From contig ML133383.1 of NCBI GenBank assembly GCA_003864495.1, positions 3,431,560 to 3,495,559 of the forward strand: DNA of 64,000 nucleotides. The letters are read 5' to 3'. Position 1 is the stretch's first letter, and each line of letters opens with the position of its first letter. The notes beneath the pieces are model-generated. The model ran no database searches. It worked only from the letters and a program-made list of their open reading frames with translations, and had not been told where the DNA came from. A program made the position numbers and the translations under genes. Source of the stretch: Nemopilema nomurai. Taxonomy: Eukaryota; Cnidaria; Scyphozoa; Rhizostomeae; Rhizostomatidae. Below are positions 22,794 to 36,100 of this stretch, one piece after another.

Positions 22794-24119
22794 TTTATAT
22801 TAAAAGAATGAACTAGGCTTTGGAAAGAAGTAAGCCCAAAAGCGTCCTGATAACAAGAAGTCAATCTACCACAGCCAAGCTTATGCAACACAAATAGATC
22901 TACAACTATTCACCAACTCAGAATTTCAAGCTTAAGGTTTTTAAACTTAATTCTTTTCCAAGACCTTGCTTGCCAGATGTATGTGACATTTCACATTTGT
23001 CTATAAATGGTGCCTATGGTTTTCCAAAGTAAAAGTCAAGCAAAGATTGTTACACGCCCATGGCTATACCTACTAAAATACATAAATATTGTCTTTAGAG
23101 TGTTGTTGTTGTGTTTTCAAGATTCTTTCAGGATATCACTTATGGCGATTTCTTATTATTAGAGTATTTTGCTATAAAAATAGATTGGATTGTTTTCCTA
23201 TATGTGTACAAAGAATTGCTGCAGATGGACCATTATGGTTTTATTGATCGCTCATTGCAGTTTAAATTGCAGAAATCCATTGCTTTTAAATATCCATAGC
23301 TATTCGTCTAGTTTTTAATGGGGCAAATGTTTATGAAACTATATAAATAGATTTATCACAAAGTTATGAAATTTCTATCTCAGGATTTCAAATATATTCT
23401 GTATTCAATAAAGATTTGGAACGAATAATTTTTTAGTTTGGACGCTGTGAAAATTCAAGATTTTGCAATATTATGATCTATTGAAAATTAAACTCAATCG
23501 AAAGCCATTATTTTTTCTTCTGCGACCTGTTCTTTAATTGCAAATATGTACTTTAATCCACCTAAAGCATTTGATTTCTTTATCAGGATTTTTCGATGGC
23601 CCTCAGGGGACGTGCAGCATATAAAAAGTTCGCACGCACACAAAAAAATTTATAAAATGAATTTCACATGCACAAATGCATGGTTGCTGCGTACAAATTC
23701 TTTACATGGTCACAGAATATAACTGCATCACACAAACCTGTAACGCAGCGCACACAAAGTAAGACTTGCACCATACACTAAGTTTGACCTGCAGCACAGA
23801 GTGTATATGCATGTCACTTGTGGGCCATCGTAGATTGCAGTGGGACAGATTACAAAGGCGATCTTGCCCGGAAGGAAACCAGAAGAACGGGAAAACGGGA
23901 ACATAATTTTTGCATACTTAAATCACTTTTTGTCCGACTCTCTTCATGTAAATGTCCGAAGCTGTTCAAAGGCTGACAAATTAGATCCCCCCATTCTTTT
24001 TAAAAACCAGTCAAAGAGTACTCATAAGTAATCATATTTCCTTTGAAGTTACCATTCTCGTACAAATGCTTTCCTAACTCCAAATTAATTACAACAAAGT
24101 TTACTACAGACATCCTTTC
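22794..24119. other. Convergent intergenic region between ABCD4 and the Kv gene
   Basis: Follows the ABCD4 AATAAA signal and precedes the Kv stop codon on the other strand, so it holds the Kv 3' UTR at its right end. AT-rich, with no open frame of coding character. Confidence 0.6.
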
Positions 24120-24995
24120 TCAAACTAGATCTTGTAATGGGTTTATCGTATTTGCGGGTTTGATTGTAGACCTCCTGTGGCGATAGAAGGATACCCTTCT
24201 CGCCCTGTCAACTGCTTCTGGTAGATAGTCTTCGAACCCTTCTTGTACTTTGTTCTCTGTTTTGTGAAGCTCAATCTTCTGTTTGTTTCGATGCTCGCTG
24301 TAAAACTTTGAGAAGTTACCAACAATAGTGGGAATCGGAAGAGCAATGAACAGGATTCCAGATACGCAGCAAAGGCAGCCAATTATCTTGCCAAACGTTG
24401 TCACTGGGTTGATGTCGCCATACCCAACTGTTGTGATTGAAATGGTCGCCCACCAGAAGCCTTCTAGGATGCTCTTGAACGGAGTCCCGGGCACCTGCTC
24501 CTCCGCATAGTATACCAAGGTTGCAAACAGCGTCACTCCCATCATCAACAGCAAGGCAAGAAGGCCGAGTTCTTCGCAACTTTCTTTCAGTGTGTAGCCC
24601 AGAACCTGCAGTCCAATGGAATGTCGCGCTAGCTTGAATATCCTGACAATTCGTATAGTCCTCAGGATCTGGATGAATCTGCGTGTGTTTCTGAAGTTGA
24701 GTGAGATTCCGCCGGTTGCTGCAGCAATTATTTTTCCGATATAGTATGGCAGAACTGTGAGAAGGTCGATTGCATTCAAGCCTCCTGTGAGGAACTTCTT
24801 TTTGTCCGGGCAGGAAACCAGGCGGGCAATATACTCTACCGTGAACCATATGATGCAAACTAGCTCGATCGTGGCAAGGTTGGGGTTGTCTTCCTTTGTC
24901 CCATCTGCAGCAATGGTTTGCAGGCCAGGGTGGGTGTTGAGGCACAAGATGACAGTCGAAAGCACCACGACCAAGTTGGATATGACTGACACCAC
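24120..24995 (-). CDS. Kv channel pore exon, S1 to C-terminus
   Basis: One 876-base exon after acceptor atatttcag. S1 VVSVISNLVVVLSTVILCLN; S2 with VEYIARL; S3 NAIDLLTVLPYYI; S4 with basic residues every third position; S4-S5 linker and S5 LGLLALLLMMGVTLFATLVY; pore helix GFWWATISITTVGYGD; S6 ILFIALPIPTIVGNF. The cytoplasmic tail after S6 is only about 65 residues, shorter than in vertebrate Kv2. Confidence 0.92.
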   Translation of the reverse strand: MVSVISNLVVVLSTVILCLNTHPGLQTIAADGTKEDNPNLATIELVCIIWFTVEYIARLVSCPDKKKFLTGGLNAIDLLTVLPYYIGKIIAAATGGISLNFRNTRRFIQILRTIRIVRIFKLARHSIGLQVLGYTLKESCEELGLLALLLMMGVTLFATLVYYAEEQVPGTPFKSILEGFWWATISITTVGYGDINPVTTFGKIIGCLCCVSGILFIALPIPTIVGNFSKFYSEHRNKQKIELHKTENKVQEGFEDYLPEAVDRARRVSFYRHRRSTIKPANTINPLQDLV

Positions 24996-26752
24996 CTGAA
25001 ATATGGATTCACCGGTCGACTATTCAGGGCCTCTAGATTCAAGATTAGATCCCATCCCAAAGGGGTCGCTTCTAAAATGCTCAAGAATGCTGTCGTGGTG
25101 ACAATTCTACGTTCTCGATACCACGCTTTCGTGAAATGGATTTACTTTCTATCAATGCTGCTCACGTTTGAAGCTTCCTTCTGAGCAAGAGCATTATGTG
25201 GCTGTTTTGCCTGTTTTTTGCAGATCTACGTTGCTTGACAGCCTTGGCAGAAAATGCCCCAGCAATTATTGAAACATTGAATGAGCTTGGTTCTCAGGAA
25301 GCATGTCCTCCAAGAAAAGGTACAGGAGATTTTCCACAAGGGTCTGAAACTCCAGCTAATTTTCCTCTAGCACATCACACCACAAAGAACACTATGTGCC
25401 TTGAGTTTGCCAAGTATTGGATCGTATCTACACGAGGCCTACTGTTCATTTCGGTTTTTCCTTCCAAGGGCTTAATTTGCATTCTATAGTAACCCCCTTA
25501 TTCAGACAGTACCCGACCCCAAATCTAACCGAATGTTTTGTAGGGTACGAATAAATTGGGGTAGACGTTCTTCTTACCATTATGCAATAGTCTTGTGGGA
25601 AGAACAAAGTATTTAAGACAAACAATAAATGAATTGTGTTTGCACGAAAGTCGAATAATTTATTCATGAATACCTTTGCAGCCAGTGATGTTTCTGGGTT
25701 TTCAAATAAATTCCAAATTTTCCCCTGCATTGTCTTCCATTTTGACATCTCATCTACGACTGCTATTCAGCTGATTTCTTTTCCTTCTTCTTCAAACTGT
25801 TTTCAAGCTGGTCAGACTTTTTAATTGCTTCCGCGCATGCCCATTCTTCGAAGTAGTAAGAGTCACAGCAAGGCCCCATGTCGAACGGAATGCCCCAAAA
25901 TGTAGCCTCATCCTCGAAGGATTTCACGCAAACACTTCTGGGAATGTGTAGATTCCCGGATTTGTAGTAGTTTAGAATGGCAGAGAATGCAACTGGATCT
26001 CTTTCGAAGAAGATTTCACCCGTTGCCATGTCATAATCGTCGCACAAGCTGAGTACCTAGGGCAAAAGGTTTGTAAAGCTCTATAGTGTACCAGTTTAAG
26101 ATGACTATTGGATAGTTTATTTTAGTGTCAAGTTAACGTTCTCATTTTATTTATATTTACATTGATTTTTGAAAAGGTTTTGTCTGGGTAGGAGAGCGTA
26201 ATATTGCTCTTTCACGATGTCACGGATGCGTTTGCTACAAAGCATTAGGAGAATCTGAAAGTATGGAGAGGTATGTTTTCTCAATCTATAGACGTAATTG
26301 TTATCACAAAACTTTTGTTGTTTTTCTAGGCAACTAAAATTGATGTTTTCTATTCCTCTTGCTGTTAATTCTGTGATTTAAAGATTGCTTTCCTTATTCT
26401 TGGCGACAAAAATATCTGTTACAAAGCTGCTCGAGTTTCCAAATTAAGTCGGCTTCGAAATTTTCAGGGTTTGTGGGCGGGAAAACTGCCTAGATGATTT
26501 GAACTGTGCTACAATGCTTAAAAACAAAAAGCAGGTGGAAAACTTTAATGAAACTGCATCTTATCAACAAAGTTGAGTACATACCAATGTCCAGTCAACT
26601 GTCTTTTTCCGTATTTCACTGATGAGTCGCCCCAGCCTTGTCTGTGGATATCTAAGTAAGGTTTTCAGTTGAGTTTCATACACGACTCCTGCAACATTAA
26701 GCTTTGCTCTTTCGTGAATTTTTCTCTCTACTGAAACAAATGAGGTCTCCAT
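24120..26752 (-). CDS. Voltage-gated potassium channel, Shab/Shaw-like (zinc T1 class)
   Basis: Minus strand exons 26752-26585, 26056-about 25798, about 25762-25674 and 24995-24120, about 463 residues. The first two encode the T1 tetramerisation domain (AKLNVAGVVYET, SLCDDYD, FERDPVAFSAILNYYKSG) with zinc motif HX5CX19CC, found in Kv2-4 but not Kv1. The short third exon gives the T1-S1 linker (GKIWNLFENPETSLAAK). The last holds S1-S6: S4 FIQILRTIRIVRIFKLARH, filter TVGYGD, and S6 LPIPTIVGNF (PIP, as in Shab, not PVP). Tetrameric plasma-membrane K+ channel for repolarisation (family knowledge). Exon 2 to exon 3 does not read through. Assignment to Shab or Shaw needs a tree. Confidence 0.88.
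25674..26752 (-). CDS. Kv channel T1 domain and linker exons, with a frame break
   Basis: ATG at 26752 begins METSFVSVERK. Exon 1 ends WTL at donor TTG/GTATGT (26585); exon 2 starts VLSLCDDYD at 26056 after ccctag, phase 0 on both sides. Reading on through exon 2 gives a stop at 25763-25765, just before the linker WKTMQGKIWNLF, which lies in another frame. A 35-base intron (25797-25763, GT...AG) would restore the frame exactly, as would one inserted base. The linker exon ends AAAG/GTATTC at 25674, phase 0, and joins VVSVISNLVVVL of S1. Confidence 0.8.
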
Positions 26753-28510
26753 TTCTTCTTCTTTAACTTCTAGTCTATTTGAAATTCCTTTCTCTATGAC
26801 AATCTATTCTCTGTCGGCCAGTGTTTCTTTTGCGTTTCAACTATAATGCATGACGTACTTATTTGACGTCAAAATTTTTGCTTCGTTCCCAGGCCTTTAA
26901 TGTTGATCAAGAAAAGCTTCGGTGAAATTTAGCCCGATGCCGGAGTTCCCTTTGCAAGAAAATTACATACATATTTATGCTGAAAAACAAAAGTTTTTTT
27001 CTTAAAGAAATAATGTCATTATTATTATATACACGTCTGTAGAAAGGTTTTCTGACTTCAATTTTTAAAAATTCTCTCATGTTGCATTCTTCAAACAAAA
27101 AGCAAGTTTTTCAAAACACAATGGTATTGGCTTTTTAATTGAGATTTTCCTCAAAAGATCTTTCACTAATCGTTTATCTTCTATTATAAGTATTTCTGTA
27201 ATCTTCAGATTAGAAAATGAAAATAATCGCCAAAAAGAGATATTTCTTGGCCACGTTATAGGCCTTTGTCACAAAAATACTTGAGTTTCTTCTGTAGAAG
27301 ATCAGGATCATAGTAAAATGGGAAGATAGCCAAACAAATAAAAACAAGAATAAAACACTGCCTTCAAATTGGTTTTAACAACGATGAAGTGGAAATACTG
27401 AAGCAGAATTTTTTACAATTAACTAATCAATCTGCAAATAAATATACAAAACATCATAACATCTATTAAAAGTTCAAACTTTACGAAGATCAATTAATCA
27501 CATGCACAAATTTATTGTTAAGACGCTACGTTCCTTAGTTTTATATTCGTAGATACTTTGGATTTCTTTAGTAAGGTAACCTGCAGAACGCACTCAGAGT
27601 AAAGTACTTTCCAGCATTGGCAAAATCACATCATAAGAGGAACAGCTTCTAATATTTCTAAACACTAGCGGGCTCAGCAAAAACAAAGAGAGGATTAAGG
27701 CTAAATATATTGTGTAACTAACAAAGGGGTTATCAATGGAAAATTATCAAATCAATCTTGGAATGTTTACAGGAACTGTTCACCCCCAGAACCACATTTT
27801 AAAAGCATAAGCAACTTTACACCAATTCGAATAGTTTCATACACCAGCGGAAAAATATTGCTAGCCTTTAGCTAACACCTTTTATTCCATTTAAAAATTG
27901 GTCATTGACCTTAATTCACGGAGATTATGGACGACGGTCATCTGATTCTAATTTCAAAATTAATCTAAATTAATCTAATTTCGCAGGTTATTAGCTTGCA
28001 TGAGTATGACAAATAATAAAAAATTAATGTTTACGATTGTGGATAGAAAAATAAATAAAGTTGACCTTAATCTAAAATACAACACGACGTAGATATACAA
28101 TAAATGAACAAGCATTAAAAAGCATAATAAATCACAAACGAACTCATGAAATGTACAAGCAGAAAAACAACAGAAAATATGACCTCCTTCAACCAGACAC
28201 GGATAAGTATGACGAACAATTGATTTTCATAGACGGCTGGCATGCATTTACTGCATTTTAGCTCAAAAATAATCAGTTGTCAAATTAAAAATTACAAAAA
28301 CCATTTATCGTTTATAATCGGCTAACAAAATACTCTACAAAAACTCTAAACATCGTTGTGGCAGAAATTCACTTAGAGTGAAGCATACCTTCAATACCAT
28401 TGACTGTAGTTGCCAATTAACCTCTAACACTTTTGAATATGTTTACATGACTATCAGACGGTTTTATATATTACGAAAATCTAGCAGATCGCAGCTAACG
28501 AGAGCATCTC
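26753..28510. other. Intergenic region between DNMBP and Kv genes
   Basis: Both flanking genes are on the minus strand, so this holds the DNMBP 3' UTR at its right side and the Kv promoter/5' UTR at its left. AT-rich, with no frame of coding character. Confidence 0.6.
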
Positions 28511-30150
28511 TCAAGACGCAAAGCCATTCAAGGGTTCTAGATAGTTAAAGGGCACATATCCAAGCTTTCCTTTGCATTCGACGTAAGACCATTCCCAATT
28601 GCCATTATCATCGCCAATTTTCAAAACATTGGCGACATCCCCTTCGATGATTGACAGTTCTTCTCTTTCAGTCGCTTTGAAGTCATACAAAGCTCTGTAT
28701 AGCGTCTTCGCATTGTTTCCCTGTGTTGCATTACTTTGTGGGTCATGTTCATGACTTTGAGACAGCCAGTCTGTTGCAAGGGGATTCCCCTCTTCGATAA
28801 TTCTATCCTTAGAATGGAGCCCTTGATGACCAGTAGAAACAACGTCGGTGCTGCCTTGCACACGCATCCTTGCCTTGTCTGTGTTATCGAATTCTCTGTT
28901 TTCATTATCCTGTTGCACTGCAGATGGCGATGTAGCCTGCTTCTCCTGAGTTGTCGTATTGCTGATTCCGCCTTCCCAAGGGCTGAGGTAAGCAGAAGGA
29001 ACATACCCCCTTCCTAGAGATGTTTCTACCAACCACCATTCTGGATTAGCCTCTTTGTCGTGTTTTCTTAGCACCCGAACCACTGCTCCCTCGTCTACAG
29101 AAATCTCCGCAGCGTCCTCCCTTTCGAAACTATATTCAACCAGGTACCACTCGAAATTCTGTTCCTCTGACAAAGAAACTCGATGTCTTCTTGTTGGCTG
29201 GATTAGAAATAAACAAGAATTTCTTTGAGCTCTAAATGATAAAACCGACAAGATGAAAATTCGTGTCAAAATATGGTCAAACTAGCAATTCGTGGCACAC
29301 GCATGCAAAAACAGGCTCCCCTGCTTCCCCACTTCGGAACTGAAAATTGCGGGACGTCTAGTGGAGACGTTACCTATCCATTCAAAGGAAATATAGGGTT
29401 ACGACCCTAAAGAAACTTGATTTACAATTGGCTTGAACAAGATTTTAAATCTCCCAACAAAGCGTTAATATGATTGTAAGAATGTTAAGTTTTCCCCTCT
29501 TACAGCTGAGAATGGGACAAGCTAGTTCCGAAACTTTCTGATTATGTCGTCTTAACTGATTTTGTTGTCTTGAGCCTGACATTTCGTTCTAACCCGGTTA
29601 TGTCTTAAGTTCACGCATGTGTCGATGAAATGAAACAATGGCAGATCAACAAATGACTATTTGTCCGGATTTATCTGTCATGTGGTTCGCTGTGGCTATC
29701 ATCCAAAATTTATAATTAAGCTGCGCTTCTATTCTGATGTCTCAATTGCTAGCTTTATTGATGAGTCATGTTTGTTCCAGTCTATGGCTCCATGTCATGT
29801 TAGGTGAAAGACTTTCTCAATCTGATGCTTCCATTGGAGACATTAGGACGTCAGTCTAAGAGTTCCAGGAGACAAGAAGCACCTGAGCCGCAAAATTGTC
29901 CAAAGAAATGATTAAAGTGAAAGCTTCGTATACATACGCTAAAATTGCCTTCCATTGAGAATCCTGGCGATTTCACGGGACTACAACTTGGGCTGCGACT
30001 GCTAGAGCTCCTTCGCAGGCTTTTTCTTCGCGGTAACGGTACTGGCTTCGGTTCACTTGCATCTATCGATCCTCCCTTGTTACCCGCAGGCTTGATTGGT
30101 GATGTGGGATCCCCGTCGTTTGAGTCGAACAACATGTCTACGTAGAAATT
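28511..30150 (-). CDS. DNMBP: DNMBP C-terminal exons: Ser/Pro linker and two SH3 domains
   Basis: Exon 30150-29938 encodes a Ser/Arg/Pro linker with PKPVPLPRRKSLRRSSSSR, a likely phosphorylated SH3-binding site. Exon 29197-28511 encodes SH3-5 (EYSFEREDAAEISVDEGAVV, NPEWWLVETSLGRGYVPSAY) and SH3-6 (LYRALYDFKATEREELSIIE, WSYVECKGKLGYVPFNYLEP) with a polar linker of about 85 residues between, and stops nine codons after the last strand. In vertebrates the last SH3 binds N-WASP. Confidence 0.92.
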
Positions 30151-33100
30151 CTAAACGGGAATTTTGTAAGTTATGGACGAAAAGAGCAGGCGAAAAAAGA
30201 AAAAAAGCTGTAATTAATTAGAAAAAGAGCAAAAAATTAGCAGAATACGCAGAAAGAAAGCTTCTAAACGTTAAACAAGGCTATGTCTCTTTGCTTCACG
30301 ATTGTTTTCATGCTTCAAAGGATGAACAAGCCTAAAACTCACAGAAAAGGTCTCCCGTGACAACGTGAGTGGCTCAAGCTTGGATGAGCCATCGTTGTTT
30401 GCGATTCTGTCTGGGTAAAATAACAGCTGCGAGATCCTCTCTGCAACAGCAACCACGGATTCCCCATGTCTCTGAACTATTTCAGTGCTATTGCATCGCT
30501 CTATTAGGTTGAGCTAGGGCAAATGAAATCATTATAAGCATGATGCTTGAATATTTTCACAGTCAGTTGAAGTATTCATCGTGCGGTATTTGTCGGCCTA
30601 AGAACACGAAACCGGCAACCGGCTAAACAGGCTAAACAGGTTGTCCCACAGAAACCTGATCTTTTAAAACTATTTCAACAATATCACTGTTTATGGATTT
30701 TCTGAATACACTCCTGGTTGAAACCGGAAGATTTTAATGACACATGATGATACAGTTTAATCATCAGAAGAGTTGCAGGAGCCACTACTACAATTTAAGG
30801 GAGGCTGGTTGAGAGTAGTAGAAAATAATACAAACAAATAGAAGTGATCACAAGTGAGTGCAAATGAACATAAATGAGTACAAAGGAATACAGAGTGAGT
30901 TTAAATGAGTAGAAAGGAATACAGAATGAGTTTAAATAAGCATAAATGTTTATAAACAAAGGTCGTCAGCACTGCAAGGCAATCGAAGAAGTTGTTAAAT
31001 GAAATGACAAAACTGCAAACAGCTGAAGTAAGTACCTGAAAAGTGAGGGTAAGTTCATCGGTTATTTCAGTGAAGTATCGGTATCGTGCCTTGACGAAGT
31101 TTGACAGGCAAAAGTGAAAAAAGTGTAGACACTTCTTTGAGAGTCTTGGGAGTTCTTCCAGCAACTGAGAATTCAATGCTGCGTAATTTTTCTTGGCCAT
31201 TGTCAGTTCATCTATGGCCTTGAATGGAAGAAGACTGAGTTCAAAAAGAAAATTCAAAATTCACTGAGCAATGAAATTTCAATTTATGAACATGATGCAA
31301 TGACCCTTTACAGAAAATACAACTTGGAGGAAACTGAGATCCAATCAGACAGAAAAATGTCCCGGAAAATAGTTGCGTTTTTAAAACCTTTAAATTAATA
31401 CTTTCTTTTGTTTTGGAATAAACAATTCAATCTGATACACCATAGCTGTTTAAAGCCTCGTGCTATTTACTTAAGCCGAAGTTAAAGGTTGGCTTATAAA
31501 TAGCGATTTCGCATCGACCAAGACCTAAGGTACTAAAGCACTGTTTGTGTGAAAGAGAGGTGGTGGCCCTCCTAAGAAGGTCGGACCTCTCTGATAAGCT
31601 AAAACTTCGCCGAGTTCAAATGAGTAGGGCTGGCTTCTAAAATGTGCCTTCAGTTTTGGCGAAAAAGGGAAACTACAAAACATTCTTTAGGCTTCGTTGC
31701 TTTTTCGACTTATCGTTCTTCTTTGCTCATTCAACTCTGGTTCATAAGTCTGAATGTTCCTCCTTTTATATTTCCTACTTATCCAATTATACTGATTCCT
31801 TAAATGCTTCATGCACGCGTCATACTACTAAAGAAAACCTAACTTAAATACTAAAACTGCAACCTTTAACTACATTTGTTAAAATCTTTTGGCCATATTA
31901 TCGGGAACAACTCCCTTCACTGTATTTATAAGAGCTAGCCCTCCTCTTAATTACAGAAAACCAGGTAAATTATATAGGAGATTATACCAGGAAGTGAGGT
32001 ATCGGTGAATTGTCTCCCATATAAACGCCACAAAGGCACAATACGAACCTGTTTGCTTCTTTCTGCTTCTTTTGTCTTCTGCACTCGGTTAAGCATCCTG
32101 TCGTAATCGAGGCATTTGTCTTCTCTTTTTTCAATCAACTTCAGTGGGCAGACAAACAACTGAAGCAAGCGTTCCAGTGGATCCATCACACGTGTCTTGA
32201 CAACAAACATCTTTGAGGAGAGAGAGTTGGTTACGATAGCAAAACACATTTAGATACTGATGGTTATTGTCGTAAAAGTGCTAGGTTTTTTTTGTTCTTG
32301 TTCGGATCTCCCCTAGGTCTCACTCGAATCTAACCCCCAATCCAGTCCTCGGGTCTCTGATTCACCTCAGGTCCTCCTCTTTGATCTCCTGAAAATTTCC
32401 CACGATTCTCTAACGGGTCTCTCTTCTGGATACCCTCAGCCTTTTTGTCAGGTTTTTGTCAGGAATCTTCCTCGGGCCTTTTTCCGGTTTCCCCTAAGTC
32501 GCTCTCTCCGGTCTTCCCCATTTTTTCTTTTGGTCTTTCCCAGTTTTCTCGAGGTTTTCCTAAAGGACCTTTCTCTCTCCCCTCTTGTCTCGTTTGGGTC
32601 ACCCTCTTTCTCTTTGAACAACCAAAAGGGTGTTATTAAGAAATTATGGTTTATTTGAAATCCTTTACTTTGACAAATGAATAAAACTTAACTTACAAAC
32701 TTCGGACATATGACATCTTTCAGCTTTAATACTGCGCTATAAAAGGACAACACTTCGACTTCCATAGGAGACTCTTCGCAAAGATTTTTTATGTTTTCAG
32801 CAACAATCTTCTGCAAATGGTTTGATTCCTATATTTGAAAGCGTAATGACGTCATTAAAAAGTTGAAGCATACAAGAAAAAAGAGACCTTTACGTCATGT
32901 TATGCATTTGGGTATTAAACATGGCAATGGTATCCAGTTAGCATAAATGCAGAACGACGGAATGACAGAAGAACTGACGAAAATCTGGGTAATCCAAAAG
33001 GCATGGAAACTAGGGTCGGCGAATGCTCACAAAAAGAAATCAGAAAATTTTCAATAAATTGGTGTCTTTATGTGCACTTCCAGGGAATCTTTTACATCAT

Positions 33101-36100
33101 AAGTATTTCATCAGCTAGATGTTTTCATACACTCAGATAGTGTACAAAAGGGTCATTTTAATCTTCCTTATTAAACTTGGAGGTTATACCTGGAAGCATT
33201 CCAAATATGAACCCAAACTTCTTATGAAATTTTTTATAATTTTCTCGATTGCCCTGAACCGCCTCTCTTCTTCCACGAATTGCTCATCTACGGTCTGAAA
33301 AAGGAAATCGCTGGTAAATCATGGACACAAAAGTGGATACTAACAGATCACTTTTTACTGAAGATTGCACTTTTCACAAGTAGCTATAGGATAGACGGAG
33401 GTCGACAGTGACTACTTTTTGGTACACAATACAAGCAGGACTACTTAGCCAATAATAATACTAGAAATACCTGAGAGACCAGTCCAGTGCGCTGATTAAT
33501 TTTCTGATTTATTCTTGACGACTTCTTTCGCACAGAATGCCAGTTCAGTCGTTGTATTTTATTCCCGATGCTTTCATTTCCGATATATTTTCGCACTGAA
33601 ACAAAAAATGACGTTTACTCACTTATACTGGCAATCTTCAAAACGGAAATTGTGCCTCGAACGTTCTAGTCTAGATACCTCTTAACTCGTTCTGGAAATA
33701 CCAAAAAGTGATATGCCACAAATACATTGTTTACTGTTTAAGAAGAAGGAATGGTGTTAACTTTGTCAATATCTTCTGAAATACTCCTGCAATCTTGACA
33801 CAGTACATTACAAACTACAGCTCGGCTCTAAACGAGGTCACAGGTCTTATCGCAAACAGTCCGCGGATTACCTATGTCCTTCCGTCTTTTAAACTCGTTG
33901 ATTGCCGTGGCAACATCGAGCAGTGCCGTGATGGCCTCTTGGATGCTTTCTCTGTCAGCCTCGTCTTCAGGAGAAAACTGTGATAAAAAGTTCATTGATT
34001 ATTGGATTACATACACTGCACTCAAATGTACTACATTAGATTTGAACAGTTTTGATACATCATATAGACTTTGGACAATAAAGTTTTTCCCTCAGAACAA
34101 AACATTTCAGAAGCAGGTAATTGATGTAATCTTTAAAGTCTTCAAACCATGACTCGCTAACAACGCGTGCACACACTACGAACCTTGTAAATTTCTTTCA
34201 GCAGCAGTGGATATTTGAGAATCCTCTGAACAGGTTTGATCAGGTATGAAGACAAGTCCCAAAGTCGAGTTTCATCCCTAAAATGAGGCCAAAACATCAG
34301 GCGGCCTTGATCAGAAACCTTCGATGTCAAGCCCATACAATTCTGAATAGACCCCATAAACAAAACATAGTAAGAGATAAGTATATTAAGCATTGCAAGG
34401 ATCCATTTAAAAAACGTGCAACTAACCTTGATTCATTCACTGCATTGAATATCTCGTCTTTAATCTCATTGTCCTGCTCCAACTAATTGAAGGGTCAAGG
34501 GTCAAAGGTCAATTAGAGAGGTATCATTATGAACATTTGTTAGCTTAATAATAAGCAAGACATGCTAATAACATTGACGCAGGCAAACTGTTTCAAGTCA
34601 TTTTCATCCTTTAATAAAATTGCTATGAGTTGAGATGTAGGTCATCATAAAAATATTGACAAATGACCATCAAAAAGGCACCAGCTCTCTCTAATGAAAG
34701 ACAGCTAGCAAAAAATCGCTCTAGATGAGTCGATTAGAATTACTTGTTTACATAATTCATTTATCGCTACGTCTCTGTGCATTGGTATGAATATAGACAT
34801 TTTGACGTAGGAAATGCTCACTTTCCATGCCCACTAACAAGTTTGCATGAATTGACCAGGTGTAAAGAAGTTATGGAAAAAAGAAGGCCCTCCTTGCCTA
34901 CCTTCTCAAGCAGCATTTGGGACTCGTCGTAACTACGGCAATAACTCGAATACTCCTTCGTGAGGTCGATGGTGACGTCAACAAAGCATTTGCCTTTAAA
35001 AATACAGTATAGGAACAGTTTCAGCCAAATAGCATGAGCAAGAATGAAGATGGCATGTTTTGTCATCAGAGCAATTAATATACTGAGAAGAAGCTGAAGT
35101 TTAACAAATTCACAAATTAGCAGACATTTAGAGTTCTAGTTATTGGACTGTATATTATATTAAAATATAAAAGTTACGAAGATTAAATCAAAAGAAAATT
35201 TGAGAGAATCAAGAAAAGGTTCAAAGAAACACTTTCAAAAAGACAAATAAACATTATCATCAATTGTTATGAAACATTAAGGCTAAATGTCGAGGAAACA
35301 ACGTTTTGTTTCTTACCAAGTTTTTTCCCGATACTATCGACATCAGCGATGTTAACCTTTTCTAAAGAAGCAAGCAGTCTTTTTGAAACTTTACATATTT
35401 CTTCCAAATTTCCAAAAATTTTGTCACCATCGAAACCCTAGAAAAACAGTCGTAGACTTTGCTCGAAATAAGAATCAAATCGTGACACTACCTATAAAAA
35501 CAGCGAGCATTTCAAAACAAATTGAAGAAGCACCCTACTTTAAACTTCCCCTGCACGTTTGAATTTCCAGATAAATTATACGCGTGCTTTTGATAACTAA
35601 GTGGCAAAGTAACAACAAAACAATCACATAATCATTATCATATATTAATTTAAAATGAGAGTATAGAGATAGCTACAGAATCATAGCTAATTAATGCAAT
35701 GCATGAGCAGCGTTAATGAGACAGCCAATCTCTCCTCACCTTGAGCGCCACAAGCCTTGGAAAAATCTTCGTTGCACACACATCAATATCGCGGATATAA
35801 TCTCGCTCTGTCTTGATGAGCTCCTCGACAGCCTTTTCTCGTTGACAAAGAAGCTTCTTCCGTCGCTCAGCTGGGTCTTGCTTTTGGCGTTCTTGGTCAT
35901 CCTTTTCTAATTTTTCTACAATAGAAGCAATGTTAGCTATAAGGCCTAAATATCTTCATGCAAATTTGTGCGAAATTAAACACCCACATGTTAGCTAAGC
36001 TCTTTACCAGCCATGGAACAGAGAAATTAATAACATCCTAGCATGTCCAAAGACTGTGGCACACACAAAAAATCACAACCAGGAAGGTCCAATACTATTC

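Noticed and set aside
34277..34342. Upstream acceptor for the DNMBP exon carrying SSYLIKPVQ
   Set aside because: Splicing at 34342 breaks the incoming phase; the ttttag at 34278-34279 joins in frame and gives the expected DH sequence.
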